A stretch of DNA of 64,000 nucleotides from Ignavibacteriales bacterium (GCA_016700155.1 CP065001.1:4402001-4466000); one strand, 5' to 3'. Counted from the first letter of the stretch, positions 34,384 to 43,753 are shown. Translations and numbers: made by a program. Notes: a model not told the origin generated them from the sequence alone.

Positions 34384-35775
34384 TTATCTGTTATAATATT
34401 TGATGACAGCGTTTACCAATCCATCCATCGTAAACTCAGGCGGCATAATATCAACTTTTACTCCGCGCGCTTCAATTGCTGACTTTGTTGTAGGACCAAT
34501 TGCAGCAATATCGAAATCAATAAAATATTTTGAAGGGATTGTAATTCCCAGTATGCTGACAAAATTTTCAAATGTTGAAGGACTTGTGAATATAAACAAA
34601 TCCGGTTTGCTGTTTATTAATCTTTCAAGATGATTTTTTACTTCATCTTTGGATGGAACAGTTACATTATAAACAGGAACTGCTTTTGTAACAGCTCCAA
34701 GTTTGCCGAGTTCTGTCGGAAGTTCTTCGCGACCTATTTCTGAGCGGGGTATAAGTATTAATTTTTTCTTAAGATTAAAAACAGACAAAGCTTTAACCAC
34801 GCCTTCGCCGCTGAATACTTCCGGGGTAATATCAACCGGTATTTTTTCCTTTGAACAGGCGGAAGCGGTTTTATTCCCGACTGCAACTACTTTTAAATTT
34901 TCGTAACCGGGAGTTACATTCAACTCTTTACATCTTTTGCTGAACATTTTAACAGCATGCGCAGATGTGAAGATAATGAAATCAATTTCTTTTTCTGAAG
35001 TGATCACATCGTCAAAATATTTCCAATCGGAAGGTGGAATAATTTGAAGTGTAGGAAATATAATTATCTTCGCACCAAACCTGCTGAATAACTCAAGTGA
35101 CTCTTTCGACTGATCCAAAGTCCTTGTTATAACTAATGTTTTATCTTTTAACGGGTGCATTTTAAAATCATCATAACCGGCAAGAATGCCGTGCAGAACA
35201 AAATAAAAAATTTTTTCGCGGTCATATAACATTTCATCTTCTGAGTATTCGTTCTCAATTCCTTTTCGTACTGAACCGTAAATGCTTCCAAGAATTAACT
35301 CTACGGCAAGGTCTTCATCAAGATCATTGAACAATAATTCTTTTCGTCCTTTTAGAATAATACTTTTCAGCAAAAGAATAAGGTCATCATCAAGCGAACG
35401 TATTTCCTTGTGAAAACCATTTTCTGTTTTAATGTATTCCTGGAAATAAATTTTAAAGAACGAACGGTTTTTCATCATAAACGTATAAAGATGAACTACA
35501 AATGAACGCAAAGATTCTATACTGTTTGTTTCATTTCCAATTTTATCGTTCAGTGACTCAAGAAGTTTTTCAAGACGGAATTTTAATACAGCAGAATACA
35601 ACTCTTCCTTCGATTCAAAATAATTGTATAAAGTTCCTTTTGCTACAAGAGTAAGTTTAGCAACTTCATCCATCATTACTTCATGAAACTTCATCCTGGA
35701 AAATAGTTCAGTGGCAGATTCAATGATCCTTTCGCGTTTTAGTTTTTTTATTTCTGATCTGTTTCTTGAACTCAT
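34384..35775 (-). CDS. hemD: TetR-family regulator fused to uroporphyrinogen-III synthase
   Basis: 463 aa in one uninterrupted frame. Residues 1-204 form a complete TetR/AcrR protein: helix-turn-helix IIESATELFSRMKFHEVMMD ... VAKGTLYNYFESKEELYSAV (about 17-63) and an all-helical ligand/dimer domain. Residues 209-463 form HemD, which cyclises hydroxymethylbilane to uroporphyrinogen III: KTLVITRTLDQSKESLELFS, FIIFTSAHAVKMF, LFIFTSPSTFENF, and IAAIGPTTKSAIEARG. The join is LAGYDDFKMHPLKDKT with no linker. It lies between hemC (15 bp) and hemE (28 bp), so the operon's essential enzyme carries a DNA-binding domain. Autoregulation by a pathway intermediate is inference. Confidence 0.92.
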   Translation of the reverse strand: MSSRNRSEIKKLKRERIIESATELFSRMKFHEVMMDEVAKLTLVAKGTLYNYFESKEELYSAVLKFRLEKLLESLNDKIGNETNSIESLRSFVVHLYTFMMKNRSFFKIYFQEYIKTENGFHKEIRSLDDDLILLLKSIILKGRKELLFNDLDEDLAVELILGSIYGSVRKGIENEYSEDEMLYDREKIFYFVLHGILAGYDDFKMHPLKDKTLVITRTLDQSKESLELFSRFGAKIIIFPTLQIIPPSDWKYFDDVITSEKEIDFIIFTSAHAVKMFSKRCKELNVTPGYENLKVVAVGNKTASACSKEKIPVDITPEVFSGEGVVKALSVFNLKKKLILIPRSEIGREELPTELGKLGAVTKAVPVYNVTVPSKDEVKNHLERLINSKPDLFIFTSPSTFENFVSILGITIPSKYFIDFDIAAIGPTTKSAIEARGVKVDIMPPEFTMDGLVNAVIKYYNR

Positions 35776-35790
35776 CTCTTAAATAAAAGT

Positions 35791-36726
35791 TTATCTTGAT
35801 GAAGCATAAATTTCTTTAAGTATTTCTCCGGCGCCAGCTTTAACCAGATCTTTTGCTAACTGAATTCCGAGTTTTTCCGGCTGTGACTTACTTCCTCTAA
35901 GTTTTTTTCTGAAAGTTAAACTGCCGTCAAGTGAACCGACCAATGCATCGAGATAAAGTCCGGATGATTTAACCTCAGCCAAAGCACCGATTGGAACCTG
36001 GCAGCCACCTTCAAGTTTTCTTAGCAAAGATCGTTCAGCAAGAACCGCTGCATAAGTATTTTCATCGTGAAGCGGTTGAAGTATTTCTTCGACAATTTTA
36101 TTTGATGAATGAATTTCAATGCCGAGCGCACCCTGACCAACAGCAGGTAAAATATCTTCAGTAGAAATAAATGAAGAGATATACTTTTGAAGTTTTAATC
36201 TTTCAACACCGGCGCGTGCAAGTATAATAGCGTCCCAATCGGACTTAAGAAATTTTTCGATTCTTGACGGAACATTACCCCGCAGTTCTTCTGTTTTAAT
36301 GTCCGGTCTTAAATGCAGCAACTGACTTTTTCTTCTTAATGAACCAGTTCCGACTACAGCATTTGTTTTTAGTGAATGGATTGTTGTTCCTTTTTTTCTT
36401 GCGATAAGTACATCTTCAACAGGATGGCGTTTGGTAACAACAGCTAATTTTAATCCATCGGGAAGCTTTGTCTGAAGATCTTTTAAACTATGTACGGCAA
36501 GATCAATTGTTTTGTTCAATAATTCATTCTCAAGCTCTTTAGTGAAAAGGCTTTTGTCACCGATCTTGGAAAGAGCGACATCAAGGATTTTATCACCCTT
36601 GGTTTTGATGATTTTAATTTCAACAGAAATTTTTTTGTTCTTCTTTTCAATTTCTTTTTTGATGAAGTTCGCCTGCCACAAAGCCAGTTCACTTCCTCTT
36701 GAGCCGATTATAATTTTTTTGTTCAA
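35791..36726 (-). CDS. hemC: Hydroxymethylbilane synthase (porphobilinogen deaminase)
   Basis: 311 aa. Polymerises four porphobilinogens into hydroxymethylbilane. The dipyrromethane cofactor is attached at Cys242 in LEGGCQVPIGA; catalytic Asp83 lies in HSLKDLQTKLPDG, and TGSLRRKSQL provides substrate-binding arginines. The start is TTG, overlapping the hemA stop in TTGA by 4 bp, which points to coupled translation. Next gene downstream is the tetR::hemD fusion. Confidence 0.95.
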   Translation of the reverse strand: MNKKIIIGSRGSELALWQANFIKKEIEKKNKKISVEIKIIKTKGDKILDVALSKIGDKSLFTKELENELLNKTIDLAVHSLKDLQTKLPDGLKLAVVTKRHPVEDVLIARKKGTTIHSLKTNAVVGTGSLRRKSQLLHLRPDIKTEELRGNVPSRIEKFLKSDWDAIILARAGVERLKLQKYISSFISTEDILPAVGQGALGIEIHSSNKIVEEILQPLHDENTYAAVLAERSLLRKLEGGCQVPIGALAEVKSSGLYLDALVGSLDGSLTFRKKLRGSKSQPEKLGIQLAKDLVKAGAGEILKEIYASSR

Positions 36727-38024
36727 TGTTGCTCTCTGTTGTTTTGATTTTTTTCTTCGCCGTTTGAGTTTATACCGAAGACATCCCGTATGATACTTAT
36801 TCTTGACGCAGCCTCTTCCGCGGATATTCCGGCTTCAGTTATTTTTTTTAATTCTACAGTCGGTGTATGAAGAATTTTGTTGATGATCCGTTTTGTAACG
36901 ACTTCTAATTTTTCCTGGTCATCAGCAGAAAAACGGTTTTTATTTTTCTCGACTTCTTCGGCTCTTATAAGTTCAAAATGATCGCGGATATTTTTTATCG
37001 TAGGCGCAACCTCAAGTGAATTGTACCAGTTAAAAAAGTTATTCAATTCCTCTTCAATAATTTTTTCAACTTTTGGTATTTCATCTTTTCGCTTAGTAAG
37101 ATTTTGTTCAACGATAATATTGAGCGAATCAATATCATGATAAAAAACGGAATCAAGTTTTGATGAATCCGGATCAATATCCCGCGGTAAAGCAATATCC
37201 ATCAATATCTGCGGCGCATAATGACGTTGTTTTAATGCTGATTCAACATCGCTTTTAGAAATAATAAATCCTTCAGAGCTTGTTGCGCTGATAACAATAT
37301 CAAAATCTTTTAAATGATTTTTCAATTCAGAAAATGGAATAACTCCGCAATGCAATTCATCAGCAAGTTTTTGTGCTTTCTCAATTGTTCTGTTTGTGAG
37401 TGTGAGTTTACCGATGCCTCTGTCTTTGAGATGTTTGGCTGCAATCTCACCGGTCTCGCCAGTTCCTATAACAAGCGCTGTTTTTTTGGAAAGGTTAGAA
37501 AATACTTTTTCGATAAGTTGAACAGCAGCGTAACTTACTGTTACAGCACCTTCGCTTATTGCCGTTTCATTCTGTGCGCGTTTACCGACTCTTGTTGCGG
37601 CATCAAAAACCCTTTTCATCAACACGCCGGTGAACTGCATGTCTTCTGCAATTTGAAATGAATCTTTAATCTGTTTAAATATCTGGTTGTCGCCGATAAG
37701 CTGTGAATCAATACCTGAAGCAACACTGAAAAGATGTTGAAGTGCGCTTCTTGAAATAAAATTTTGAAAATGAGCTGATTCAATATTTGACGCGGTCTTG
37801 AAACCTGAAATTGCAGTCTGTAAGTCATTGTGCGTTAGCTGCGATGCAACAGGAATTCCGTAAAGTTCAGTACGGTTACAGGTCGAAATAACCAACCCTT
37901 CGGCGAGGGTTTGTCCTTTTATTTTATTAATAAGCTGAGTGATTTCTTCCGGTGAAAGATGAAGTGCTTCCCTTAATTCAACAGGTGCCGTGCGATGGTT
38001 TATCGAAACAGTTAAAATATTCAT
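36723..38024 (-). CDS. hemA: Glutamyl-tRNA reductase
   Basis: 433 aa. First committed step: reduces glutamyl-tRNA to glutamate-1-semialdehyde with NADPH. Catalytic Cys49 is in ISTCNRTELYG, the NADPH Rossmann motif is ALVIGTGETGEIAAKHL, and the C-terminal helical dimerisation domain is present. Presence of HemA and HemL establishes the C5 route instead of ALA synthase. It follows hemX (9 bp gap) and overlaps hemC by 4 bp. Confidence 0.96.
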   Translation of the reverse strand: MNILTVSINHRTAPVELREALHLSPEEITQLINKIKGQTLAEGLVISTCNRTELYGIPVASQLTHNDLQTAISGFKTASNIESAHFQNFISRSALQHLFSVASGIDSQLIGDNQIFKQIKDSFQIAEDMQFTGVLMKRVFDAATRVGKRAQNETAISEGAVTVSYAAVQLIEKVFSNLSKKTALVIGTGETGEIAAKHLKDRGIGKLTLTNRTIEKAQKLADELHCGVIPFSELKNHLKDFDIVISATSSEGFIISKSDVESALKQRHYAPQILMDIALPRDIDPDSSKLDSVFYHDIDSLNIIVEQNLTKRKDEIPKVEKIIEEELNNFFNWYNSLEVAPTIKNIRDHFELIRAEEVEKNKNRFSADDQEKLEVVTKRIINKILHTPTVELKKITEAGISAEEAASRISIIRDVFGINSNGEEKNQNNREQH

Positions 38025-38033
38025 ACGTGTCTG

Positions 38034-38858
38034 TTAATAGAAAGAATGAAAACTCTGTGCAAGAAAATTCGTCAACATTGTTGAAATTATAGAAAGTATA
38101 AAACCAGTAATAGACAGAATAATTAATTTTCTTCCGCGCCATCTGCCGGTAACAGTATTTATTATTCCAAACCCATATAATATCCAGACCAATACCGACC
38201 CGACAAGTTTTGGATCTGTGTATGAAAAATTCGGAAATGCTTTTGGCAGCCAGATTATTCCAATTGTAATTGCTACAGAAAGTAATGTAAATCCAATTAT
38301 CGCTGAGTAATAACTTAGTTTCTCCAGTACATCAAGGCTCGGCAGCCTGTCGAATATCAAACCAAATTTATTAAGCTTTATATCTTTGTAGAGAGTAAGA
38401 TATAGAAAGCCATAAACCGCTGAGATTGTTATTCCGGAATAACCCAATAACGCGCTGAAAACATGAGTTCCTAACAGATTACTTCTCAATACTTCCCTGA
38501 CTTCCGTAAGGTCTTTTATAAAAACTGTTGAAATAAACTGGAAGAGCAGAGAAATTACCAGTATAAAAGGACCGGTTCCGCGAATGTCAGTGACAAGTTC
38601 AAGAACGAAATACGATATCGCAATTGAACAGGCAAGTACCGTAAATATTTCGAACACATTGGTTATTGGCGGATGATTAAATGCTATGGTCCTTAACAAT
38701 AGATAAACAGAGTGCATCAAGAGGGTGAGAAAAAGGAAAAGTCTTTTTGAATGCGCAAAACTTTTTCCGCCTTTCATAAAATCGTAGGAGTATATTCCAA
38801 ACGTCAATATATATAGTATAAGAATTACAATATTCAGGGTATCAACAGTTGCATTCAT
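38034..38858 (-). CDS. hemX: CcsA/HemX-family membrane protein
   Basis: 274 aa with about eight membrane segments and no signal peptide. It resembles the cytochrome c assembly (CcsA/ResC/HemX) family; the segment with KFGLIFDRLPSLDVLEKLSYYSA matches the loop between helices in HemX-like proteins. The tryptophan-rich WWD haem-handling signature of full CcsA is not visible, favouring HemX. In Bacillus, HemX lowers HemA abundance, and the same hemX-hemA-hemC order is seen here, supporting the name. Probably the first gene of the heme operon. Confidence 0.82.
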   Translation of the reverse strand: MNATVDTLNIVILILYILTFGIYSYDFMKGGKSFAHSKRLFLFLTLLMHSVYLLLRTIAFNHPPITNVFEIFTVLACSIAISYFVLELVTDIRGTGPFILVISLLFQFISTVFIKDLTEVREVLRSNLLGTHVFSALLGYSGITISAVYGFLYLTLYKDIKLNKFGLIFDRLPSLDVLEKLSYYSAIIGFTLLSVAITIGIIWLPKAFPNFSYTDPKLVGSVLVWILYGFGIINTVTGRWRGRKLIILSITGFILSIISTMLTNFLAQSFHSFY

Positions 38859-38899
38859 AACAATACTTTAAACAATGATGAGCAAAATTAAATATATAT

Positions 38900-38935
38900 T
38901 TGACGGTTAGCAACTAACAAATGACCGAGTAGTCA
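38900..38935 (-). promoter_or_regulatory. Candidate control region of the heme operon
   Basis: Upstream of hemX lie two small inverted repeats: GTTAG-CAA-CTAAC (38906-38918) and TGAC-N6-GTCA (38922-38935). On the minus strand TAATTTTG, a match to the Bacteroidota -7 element, occurs just downstream (38885-38892), but no well-spaced TTTG was found. These could be operators for the TetR::HemD protein, but the symmetry is short and the assignment speculative. Confidence 0.25.
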
Positions 38936-39003
38936 CACAATCCAAAGTTATTTGGAATTAGATAAAGAATAAGATTAAGCAAAATTCTATTTAAGTTTAA
39001 AAG

Positions 39004-39873
39004 CTAATTACCGCCAAGTATTAAGGGTAAACCATCTTTGCCGGAACCAATCACAACAATTTTTGAGTTGGGAGAATTAGCCAGTTTTTCTGTTGCCTCA
39101 ATTCCCTTCCATTTAAGTAACTGGTCGCTGATACCTTTAGATACTATTTCCTGGAAATCGGCAATACCTTTTGCTTCAATTCTTTTTCTTTCAGCTTCTT
39201 GTGTTTCTCTTTGAAGTACAAATTGCATTCTCTGGCTTTCCTGTTCTGCTTTCAGCTTTTCTTCAATCGATGCGGTCAACCCGGGGGGTAAAATAATTTG
39301 CCGCATTGGTGTGCTTTCAATCGTTATGCCTCTTGGCTGAATAAGTTTGTTGAGGTCAGTTTCAATTTTTTTAGCTAGCTGTTCTCTTTCTGCCGTATAC
39401 AAAGCACGTGCTTCATATTGTGCTGTTACACCTCTCACCACGGAACGAAACTGAGGAACGATAATTCTTTGTACATAATCTTCGCCGACGGTTTTATAAA
39501 TTTTGTTTGCATTTTCAAAACTAAGGCTGAACAACAAACTAATTTCAAGTTCTATCGGCAAACCTTCTTTTGATGGTACGTTCATGGTTTCTTTTAGTTC
39601 CTGTGTTCTTGCATCAAACTTAACAACAGTAGCCATTGGATTGACAAAGTTAACGCCGGGATAAAGAGTATTATCACTTACATTTCCAAAAAAATCTATA
39701 ACGCCAACATGACCGGCGGGAATAACCGTCCAGCATTGCATAAGTGCGATTAACACAGCAACAATAAATCCCATTAATGCAAAGGTTGATTCAGGTTTGC
39801 TGAATCTTTTCTTTGCGTTAACATAAACAAAAGCAGCCACGACAGCTGCCAATAAAGCAACTACAAATAACAT
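39004..39873 (-). CDS. SPFH/prohibitin-family membrane protein
   Basis: 289 aa. One or two N-terminal membrane segments (about 1-17 and 28-50) are followed by an SPFH/Band 7 domain (GHVGVIDFFGNVSDNTLYPG ... MRQIILPPGLTASIEEKLKAEQ) and a coiled-coil (about 205-245, EKLKAEQESQRMQFVLQRE). Prohibitin/stomatin-like proteins form large membrane rings and act in membrane organisation and protease regulation. No NfeD or FtsH partner is adjacent. Single gene upstream of hemX. Confidence 0.9.
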   Translation of the reverse strand: MLFVVALLAAVVAAFVYVNAKKRFSKPESTFALMGFIVAVLIALMQCWTVIPAGHVGVIDFFGNVSDNTLYPGVNFVNPMATVVKFDARTQELKETMNVPSKEGLPIELEISLLFSLSFENANKIYKTVGEDYVQRIIVPQFRSVVRGVTAQYEARALYTAEREQLAKKIETDLNKLIQPRGITIESTPMRQIILPPGLTASIEEKLKAEQESQRMQFVLQRETQEAERKRIEAKGIADFQEIVSKGISDQLLKWKGIEATEKLANSPNSKIVVIGSGKDGLPLILGGN

Positions 39874-39954
39874 GATAATTCCTTTGGATGACTTTATTAA
39901 TTATTTTTTAGTTGAAATAAATATAGTGAAAAGATAGGTGGGATATGATGTAAA

Positions 39955-39977
39955 TGGGACGGACAAACTCCGTCCCA
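39955..39977. repeat. TGGGACGGA hairpin downstream of the ferritin-like gene
   Basis: A perfect 9-bp stem TGGGACGGA (39955-39963) / TCCGTCCCA (39969-39977) with a 5-nt loop, 18 bp after the minus-strand stop. It may serve as a terminator, although only a short T stretch follows; it resembles a dispersed palindrome. Confidence 0.6.
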
Positions 39978-39994
39978 CTAAATACCGTAGGGAA

Positions 39995-40447
39995 TTATTT
40001 TTTATACTCTTTCAAATAACCCTGAAATTCTATCATATGTGATTCTTCCATTCCAAGCAGCCTTATGCAAAGATCCTGGGTTACATAATCGGTTCCATCA
40101 CACATCTTGATGATTTTGTTGTACTGTGCGCAGGCGCCTTTTTCAGCTTCAATAACACCTTCAATAACTGATGCGACATCAGTTGTATCTTTCAATGTCT
40201 GTAATTTTTTTTGATGTGCTTTAAAATTCATAGAACCGGGAACTGTTCCGCCGAGTTCTTTTATTCTTTTGGCGAGTGATTGTGCGTGACCTATCTCTTC
40301 AGTTATATCAACAGCGAGAGATTTTTTTATTTCTTCTGCACGGACTCCGTCAAGGTTTACAGAGTTGGAGATGTAATTCATTACAGTTTCCATTTCCATC
40401 CAGTAACTTGTCGTAAGCTCATTTATGATTTCCTTCTTTGTTGCCAT
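39995..40447 (-). CDS. Ferritin-like/bacterioferritin-type diiron protein
   Basis: 150 aa, four-helix ferritin-like fold. Metal ligand patterns are seen as TSYWMEMETVMNY, DITEEIGHAQSLAKRI (ExxH), EGVIEAEKGACAQYNK and GMEESHMIEFQGYL (ExxH). Probable role is iron storage or peroxide-coupled iron oxidation, complementing the heme genes nearby. The gene lies 8 bp downstream of the pyrimidine phosphorylase and may be cotranscribed. No methionine haem ligand could be assigned with confidence. Confidence 0.88.
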   Translation of the reverse strand: MATKKEIINELTTSYWMEMETVMNYISNSVNLDGVRAEEIKKSLAVDITEEIGHAQSLAKRIKELGGTVPGSMNFKAHQKKLQTLKDTTDVASVIEGVIEAEKGACAQYNKIIKMCDGTDYVTQDLCIRLLGMEESHMIEFQGYLKEYKK

Positions 40448-40455
40448 AGTGCCTC

Positions 40456-41763
40456 CTAAGTAATTATTCTTTTAATAAGTTTTGGTTTATTCACTTTTGA
40501 TTTTGAATACGTTACAGATTCAACAATTTTTTTCGCTGCAAGTTCCGCCTTTGATTTTGAGTTGGAGTGTATCACAGCAATCGCTTCACCACTTTTTATT
40601 TTATCTCCGATCTTAACATTAAAAATAATTCCCGCAACTGGATCAATAACGTCTTCTTTCTTGAATCGTCCTGCACCAAGTTCAAGTGCTGCCATACCTA
40701 TTGAATACGTGTTTATCTCTTTTATATAACCCTCTTTTGGTAAACTGACATCAATCACAAATTTTGGTTTGGGATATTTTTCAGGATGAAGTATGTAGCT
40801 AACATCTCCGCCCTGCAGTTTTACAATCTCAACAAATTTATCAAATGCTTTTCCGTTTTTGACAAATGATTCAGAAAGTTTTACGCCTTCTTTAATTGAG
40901 GAAACTTTTCCGCCGAGATAAATCATTGTTCCGGATAATTGAATACATAAATCATAAAGGTCGCCCTCAGTAATTTCACCTTTAAGAATTTTTATAGATT
41001 CATAAACTTCAAGCCAGTTGCCAATATAATTGCCAAGCGGCTGATTCATATCAGTTATAAAAGCAACCACTTTTTTATTAAATGATTTTGCTGTGTTAAT
41101 TAAGGAGTCAGCAAGTTCAACTGATGCTTTTGTAGTACGCATAAACGCGCCGCTTCCGGTTTTTACGTCAAGTACAAGTCCGTCAATTCCTTCTGCAAGT
41201 TTTTTACTCATTATACTTGCTGTAATTAGCGGAATTGATTCAACTGTTCCCGTTACATCACGTAAAGCGTAGATAAGTTTATCGGCGGGAGCGATATCTT
41301 TTGTCTGCCCGATTAACACTGCGCCGCATTTTTTAATAACATTTTTATATTGATTTAAGTTAAGATCGGTTTTAAATCCTGGTATTGATTCAAGTTTATC
41401 GAGTGTACCACCAGTGTGTCCTAATCCTCTACCGGAAATCATAGGAACATTAACATCTGCAGCAGCAACTATCGGTGCAATAATTAGTGATGTTTTATCT
41501 CCAACTCCGCCCGTTGAGTGTTTATCAATTTTCTTTCCTTTTATTTCATTTAGGTTGATAACAATTCCGCTGTTAAGCATAGCATTTGTTAACGCTGAGG
41601 TTTCATCAGCATTCATTCCTATTAAATAAGCCGCCATAAGGAATGAAGAAAATTGATAGTCAGGTATTGTTCCTTTTGTATAAGATGAAATTAAAAATTC
41701 AATTTCACTTTTTGTTAAGGAATTACCGTCTCTTTTTTTGCGTATCAGTTCGATGACATTCAT
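40456..41763 (-). CDS. deoA: Thymidine/pyrimidine-nucleoside phosphorylase
   Basis: 435 aa. Splits pyrimidine nucleosides with phosphate into base and (deoxy)ribose-1-phosphate, a salvage reaction. The family signature is KHSTGGVGDKTSLIIAP, with SGRGLGHTGGTLDKLESIPG and LDVKTGSGAF supplying the phosphate and nucleoside sites, and a C-terminal PYNP domain at about 340-430. Whether it prefers thymidine only (DeoA) or pyrimidines in general (Pdp) cannot be told by eye. Starts ATG. Confidence 0.93.
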   Translation of the reverse strand: MNVIELIRKKRDGNSLTKSEIEFLISSYTKGTIPDYQFSSFLMAAYLIGMNADETSALTNAMLNSGIVINLNEIKGKKIDKHSTGGVGDKTSLIIAPIVAAADVNVPMISGRGLGHTGGTLDKLESIPGFKTDLNLNQYKNVIKKCGAVLIGQTKDIAPADKLIYALRDVTGTVESIPLITASIMSKKLAEGIDGLVLDVKTGSGAFMRTTKASVELADSLINTAKSFNKKVVAFITDMNQPLGNYIGNWLEVYESIKILKGEITEGDLYDLCIQLSGTMIYLGGKVSSIKEGVKLSESFVKNGKAFDKFVEIVKLQGGDVSYILHPEKYPKPKFVIDVSLPKEGYIKEINTYSIGMAALELGAGRFKKEDVIDPVAGIIFNVKIGDKIKSGEAIAVIHSNSKSKAELAAKKIVESVTYSKSKVNKPKLIKRIIT

Positions 41764-41832
41764 AATGCAAACTTAATAAATCCGGTAATGATTATAACGG
41801 TAATTTTATATCTGGATGGAAGAAAAAAGTTA

Positions 41833-41874
41833 CACGGAGAACCACAGAGAAGGCACGGAGTACCACAGAGAAAA
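41833..41874. repeat. Two-unit 21-bp CACGGAG/CACAGAG repeat
   Basis: Two units of exactly 21 bp (41833-41853 and 41854-41874), each CACGGAG(A/T)ACCACAGAGAA plus two bases. It is related to the CACAGAG sequence that forms the hemE 3' end. It lies in the 223-bp gap between the divergent deoA and aspS. Confidence 0.7.
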
Positions 41875-41986
41875 TCCAATAATGTCTTAATCTTTATCTT
41901 AGTCTTTATCTGTTAACCCGTTTGTTTGACCTTCCTTTATTGATTATTTTATCCGCCTGAATTTCAAAAAGGAGAACCGGAACTAA

Positions 41987-43753
41987 ATGTTATTTAAAGA
42001 TAGAACGCATACCTGTGGTGATTTAAGAGAATCAAACATCGGAGAAAATGTTGTACTTAATGGTTGGGTTGATACAAGACGCGATCTTGGTGGATTAATT
42101 TTTATTGAACTAAGAGATCGTTATGGAATTACCCAGGTTGTTTTTGAACCGGGATTTAATGAATCTGCTCACACAAAAGCAAAGGATCTGCGTAACGAAT
42201 TTGTTATATCTATAGAAGGTACGGTAAGAAAAAGACCTGCTGATACCGAAAATCCCAACTTGCCTACAGGTTTGGTTGATGTGATGGTTAATAATCTTAT
42301 AATATTGAATGAAGCGAAAACAACTCCTTTTCAAATAAGAGATAATATAGATGTAAGTGAAGATAACAGGCTTAAATACAGGTACCTTGATTTAAGAAGA
42401 CCTATAGTTCAGAAGAACATGATACTTCGTCATAAAATGTATCAGCTTGTAAGAAAATATTTTGATGAAAATAATTTTATTGAAATTGAAACTCCCGTTT
42501 TAATGAAAAGCACTCCTGAAGGTGCAAGAGATTATCTCGTTCCGAGCAGGGTTCATAAAGGTAAATTTTATGCTCTGCCGCAATCACCGCAGCAGTACAA
42601 ACAGTTACTAATGGTATCCGGTTTTGATCGTTATTTTCAAATCGTCAAATGTTTCCGCGATGAAGATTTGCGTGCTGACCGTCAGCCAGAGTTCACACAG
42701 ATAGATGTTGAAATGTCATTCGTTGACCAGGAAAATATCTTTTCGATAGTTGAAGGACTAATGAAAATCTTATTTAAGGAGGTTTGGGGAAAAGAACTTC
42801 AAATACCGCTACCGAGATTATCCTTTGAAAATGCAATGGAGAAGTATGGCAGTGATAAACCTGACCTGAGATTTGACCTTGAAATGACTACTCTGAATAA
42901 AGTTTTTGAGCAAACTACATTTAAAGTTTTTTCAGACCCTATTCAAAATAATGGAATAATTACCGGTATTATAGCTCCCGGCTGTGGTAATTACACCCGA
43001 AACCAACTGGATGTACTAACTGATTTTGTGAAAAAACTCGGGGCTTCCGGTCTGATATGGATGCGCGTTAAAGAAGAAGAATTAGAAGCTCCCATTCTTA
43101 AATTCCTTACAAAAAAGGAACAGGATGATTTGATTTTAAGTTTAAATGCAAAGCCAGGTGATTTGATTTTTATTCTTTCCGGACAAAAATTGAAAACGCT
43201 TTCAATCATGGGGCAGTTAAGATTAGAAATGGCTAAAAGGCTGAATTTAATAGATGAAAACACTCCGCCAAAATTACTCTGGGTTACAGAATTTCCACTT
43301 TTAGAGTGGGATGAACAAACTAAAAGATTCTATGCTATGCATCATCCATTCACCTCCCCGAGAGTTGAAGATATTGAACTATTAGATAAAAACCCTGTAG
43401 AAGTAAAAGCAAGAGCTTATGATTTAGTGCTTAACGGAAGTGAAATTGCGGGCGGCAGTATTAGAATTCATAACTCTGAACTTCAATCCAAAATGTTTTC
43501 TGTACTGGGTATCTCCAAAGAGGATGCAGAGTATAAATTTGGATTTTTGATGAATGCATTCAAATATGGAGCTCCGCCGCATGGCGGTATAGCTTTTGGT
43601 TTTGATAGACTCGTTATGATTTTTGCAGGGGAAGATTCAATTCGCGAAGTAATTGCTTTTCCCAAAACAGCAAGCGCAGTTTCTTTAATGGATGATTCAC
43701 CATCAACAGTAAGTGAAGAACAATTGAAAGAACTGCATTTAAAGATTCGTTGA
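41987..43753 (+). CDS. aspS: Aspartyl-tRNA synthetase
   Basis: 588 aa, bacterial type with the GAD insertion domain. Charges tRNA-Asp. An N-terminal OB-fold anticodon-binding domain (NVVLNGWVDTRRDLGGLIFI) is followed by class II motif 2 (FQIVKCFRDEDLRADRQPEF) and motif 3 (GGIAFGFDRLVMIFAG). Preceded by AAAGGAG. A housekeeping gene divergent from the deoA/ferritin pair. Confidence 0.96.
   Translation: MLFKDRTHTCGDLRESNIGENVVLNGWVDTRRDLGGLIFIELRDRYGITQVVFEPGFNESAHTKAKDLRNEFVISIEGTVRKRPADTENPNLPTGLVDVMVNNLIILNEAKTTPFQIRDNIDVSEDNRLKYRYLDLRRPIVQKNMILRHKMYQLVRKYFDENNFIEIETPVLMKSTPEGARDYLVPSRVHKGKFYALPQSPQQYKQLLMVSGFDRYFQIVKCFRDEDLRADRQPEFTQIDVEMSFVDQENIFSIVEGLMKILFKEVWGKELQIPLPRLSFENAMEKYGSDKPDLRFDLEMTTLNKVFEQTTFKVFSDPIQNNGIITGIIAPGCGNYTRNQLDVLTDFVKKLGASGLIWMRVKEEELEAPILKFLTKKEQDDLILSLNAKPGDLIFILSGQKLKTLSIMGQLRLEMAKRLNLIDENTPPKLLWVTEFPLLEWDEQTKRFYAMHHPFTSPRVEDIELLDKNPVEVKARAYDLVLNGSEIAGGSIRIHNSELQSKMFSVLGISKEDAEYKFGFLMNAFKYGAPPHGGIAFGFDRLVMIFAGEDSIREVIAFPKTASAVSLMDDSPSTVSEEQLKELHLKIR

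Noticed and set aside
34384..35775. Two separate genes (tetR and hemD) joined by an assembly error
   Set aside because: No stop, internal ribosome site or frame change is visible at the junction; the linker codons read normally. Kept as a fusion but listed as checkable.
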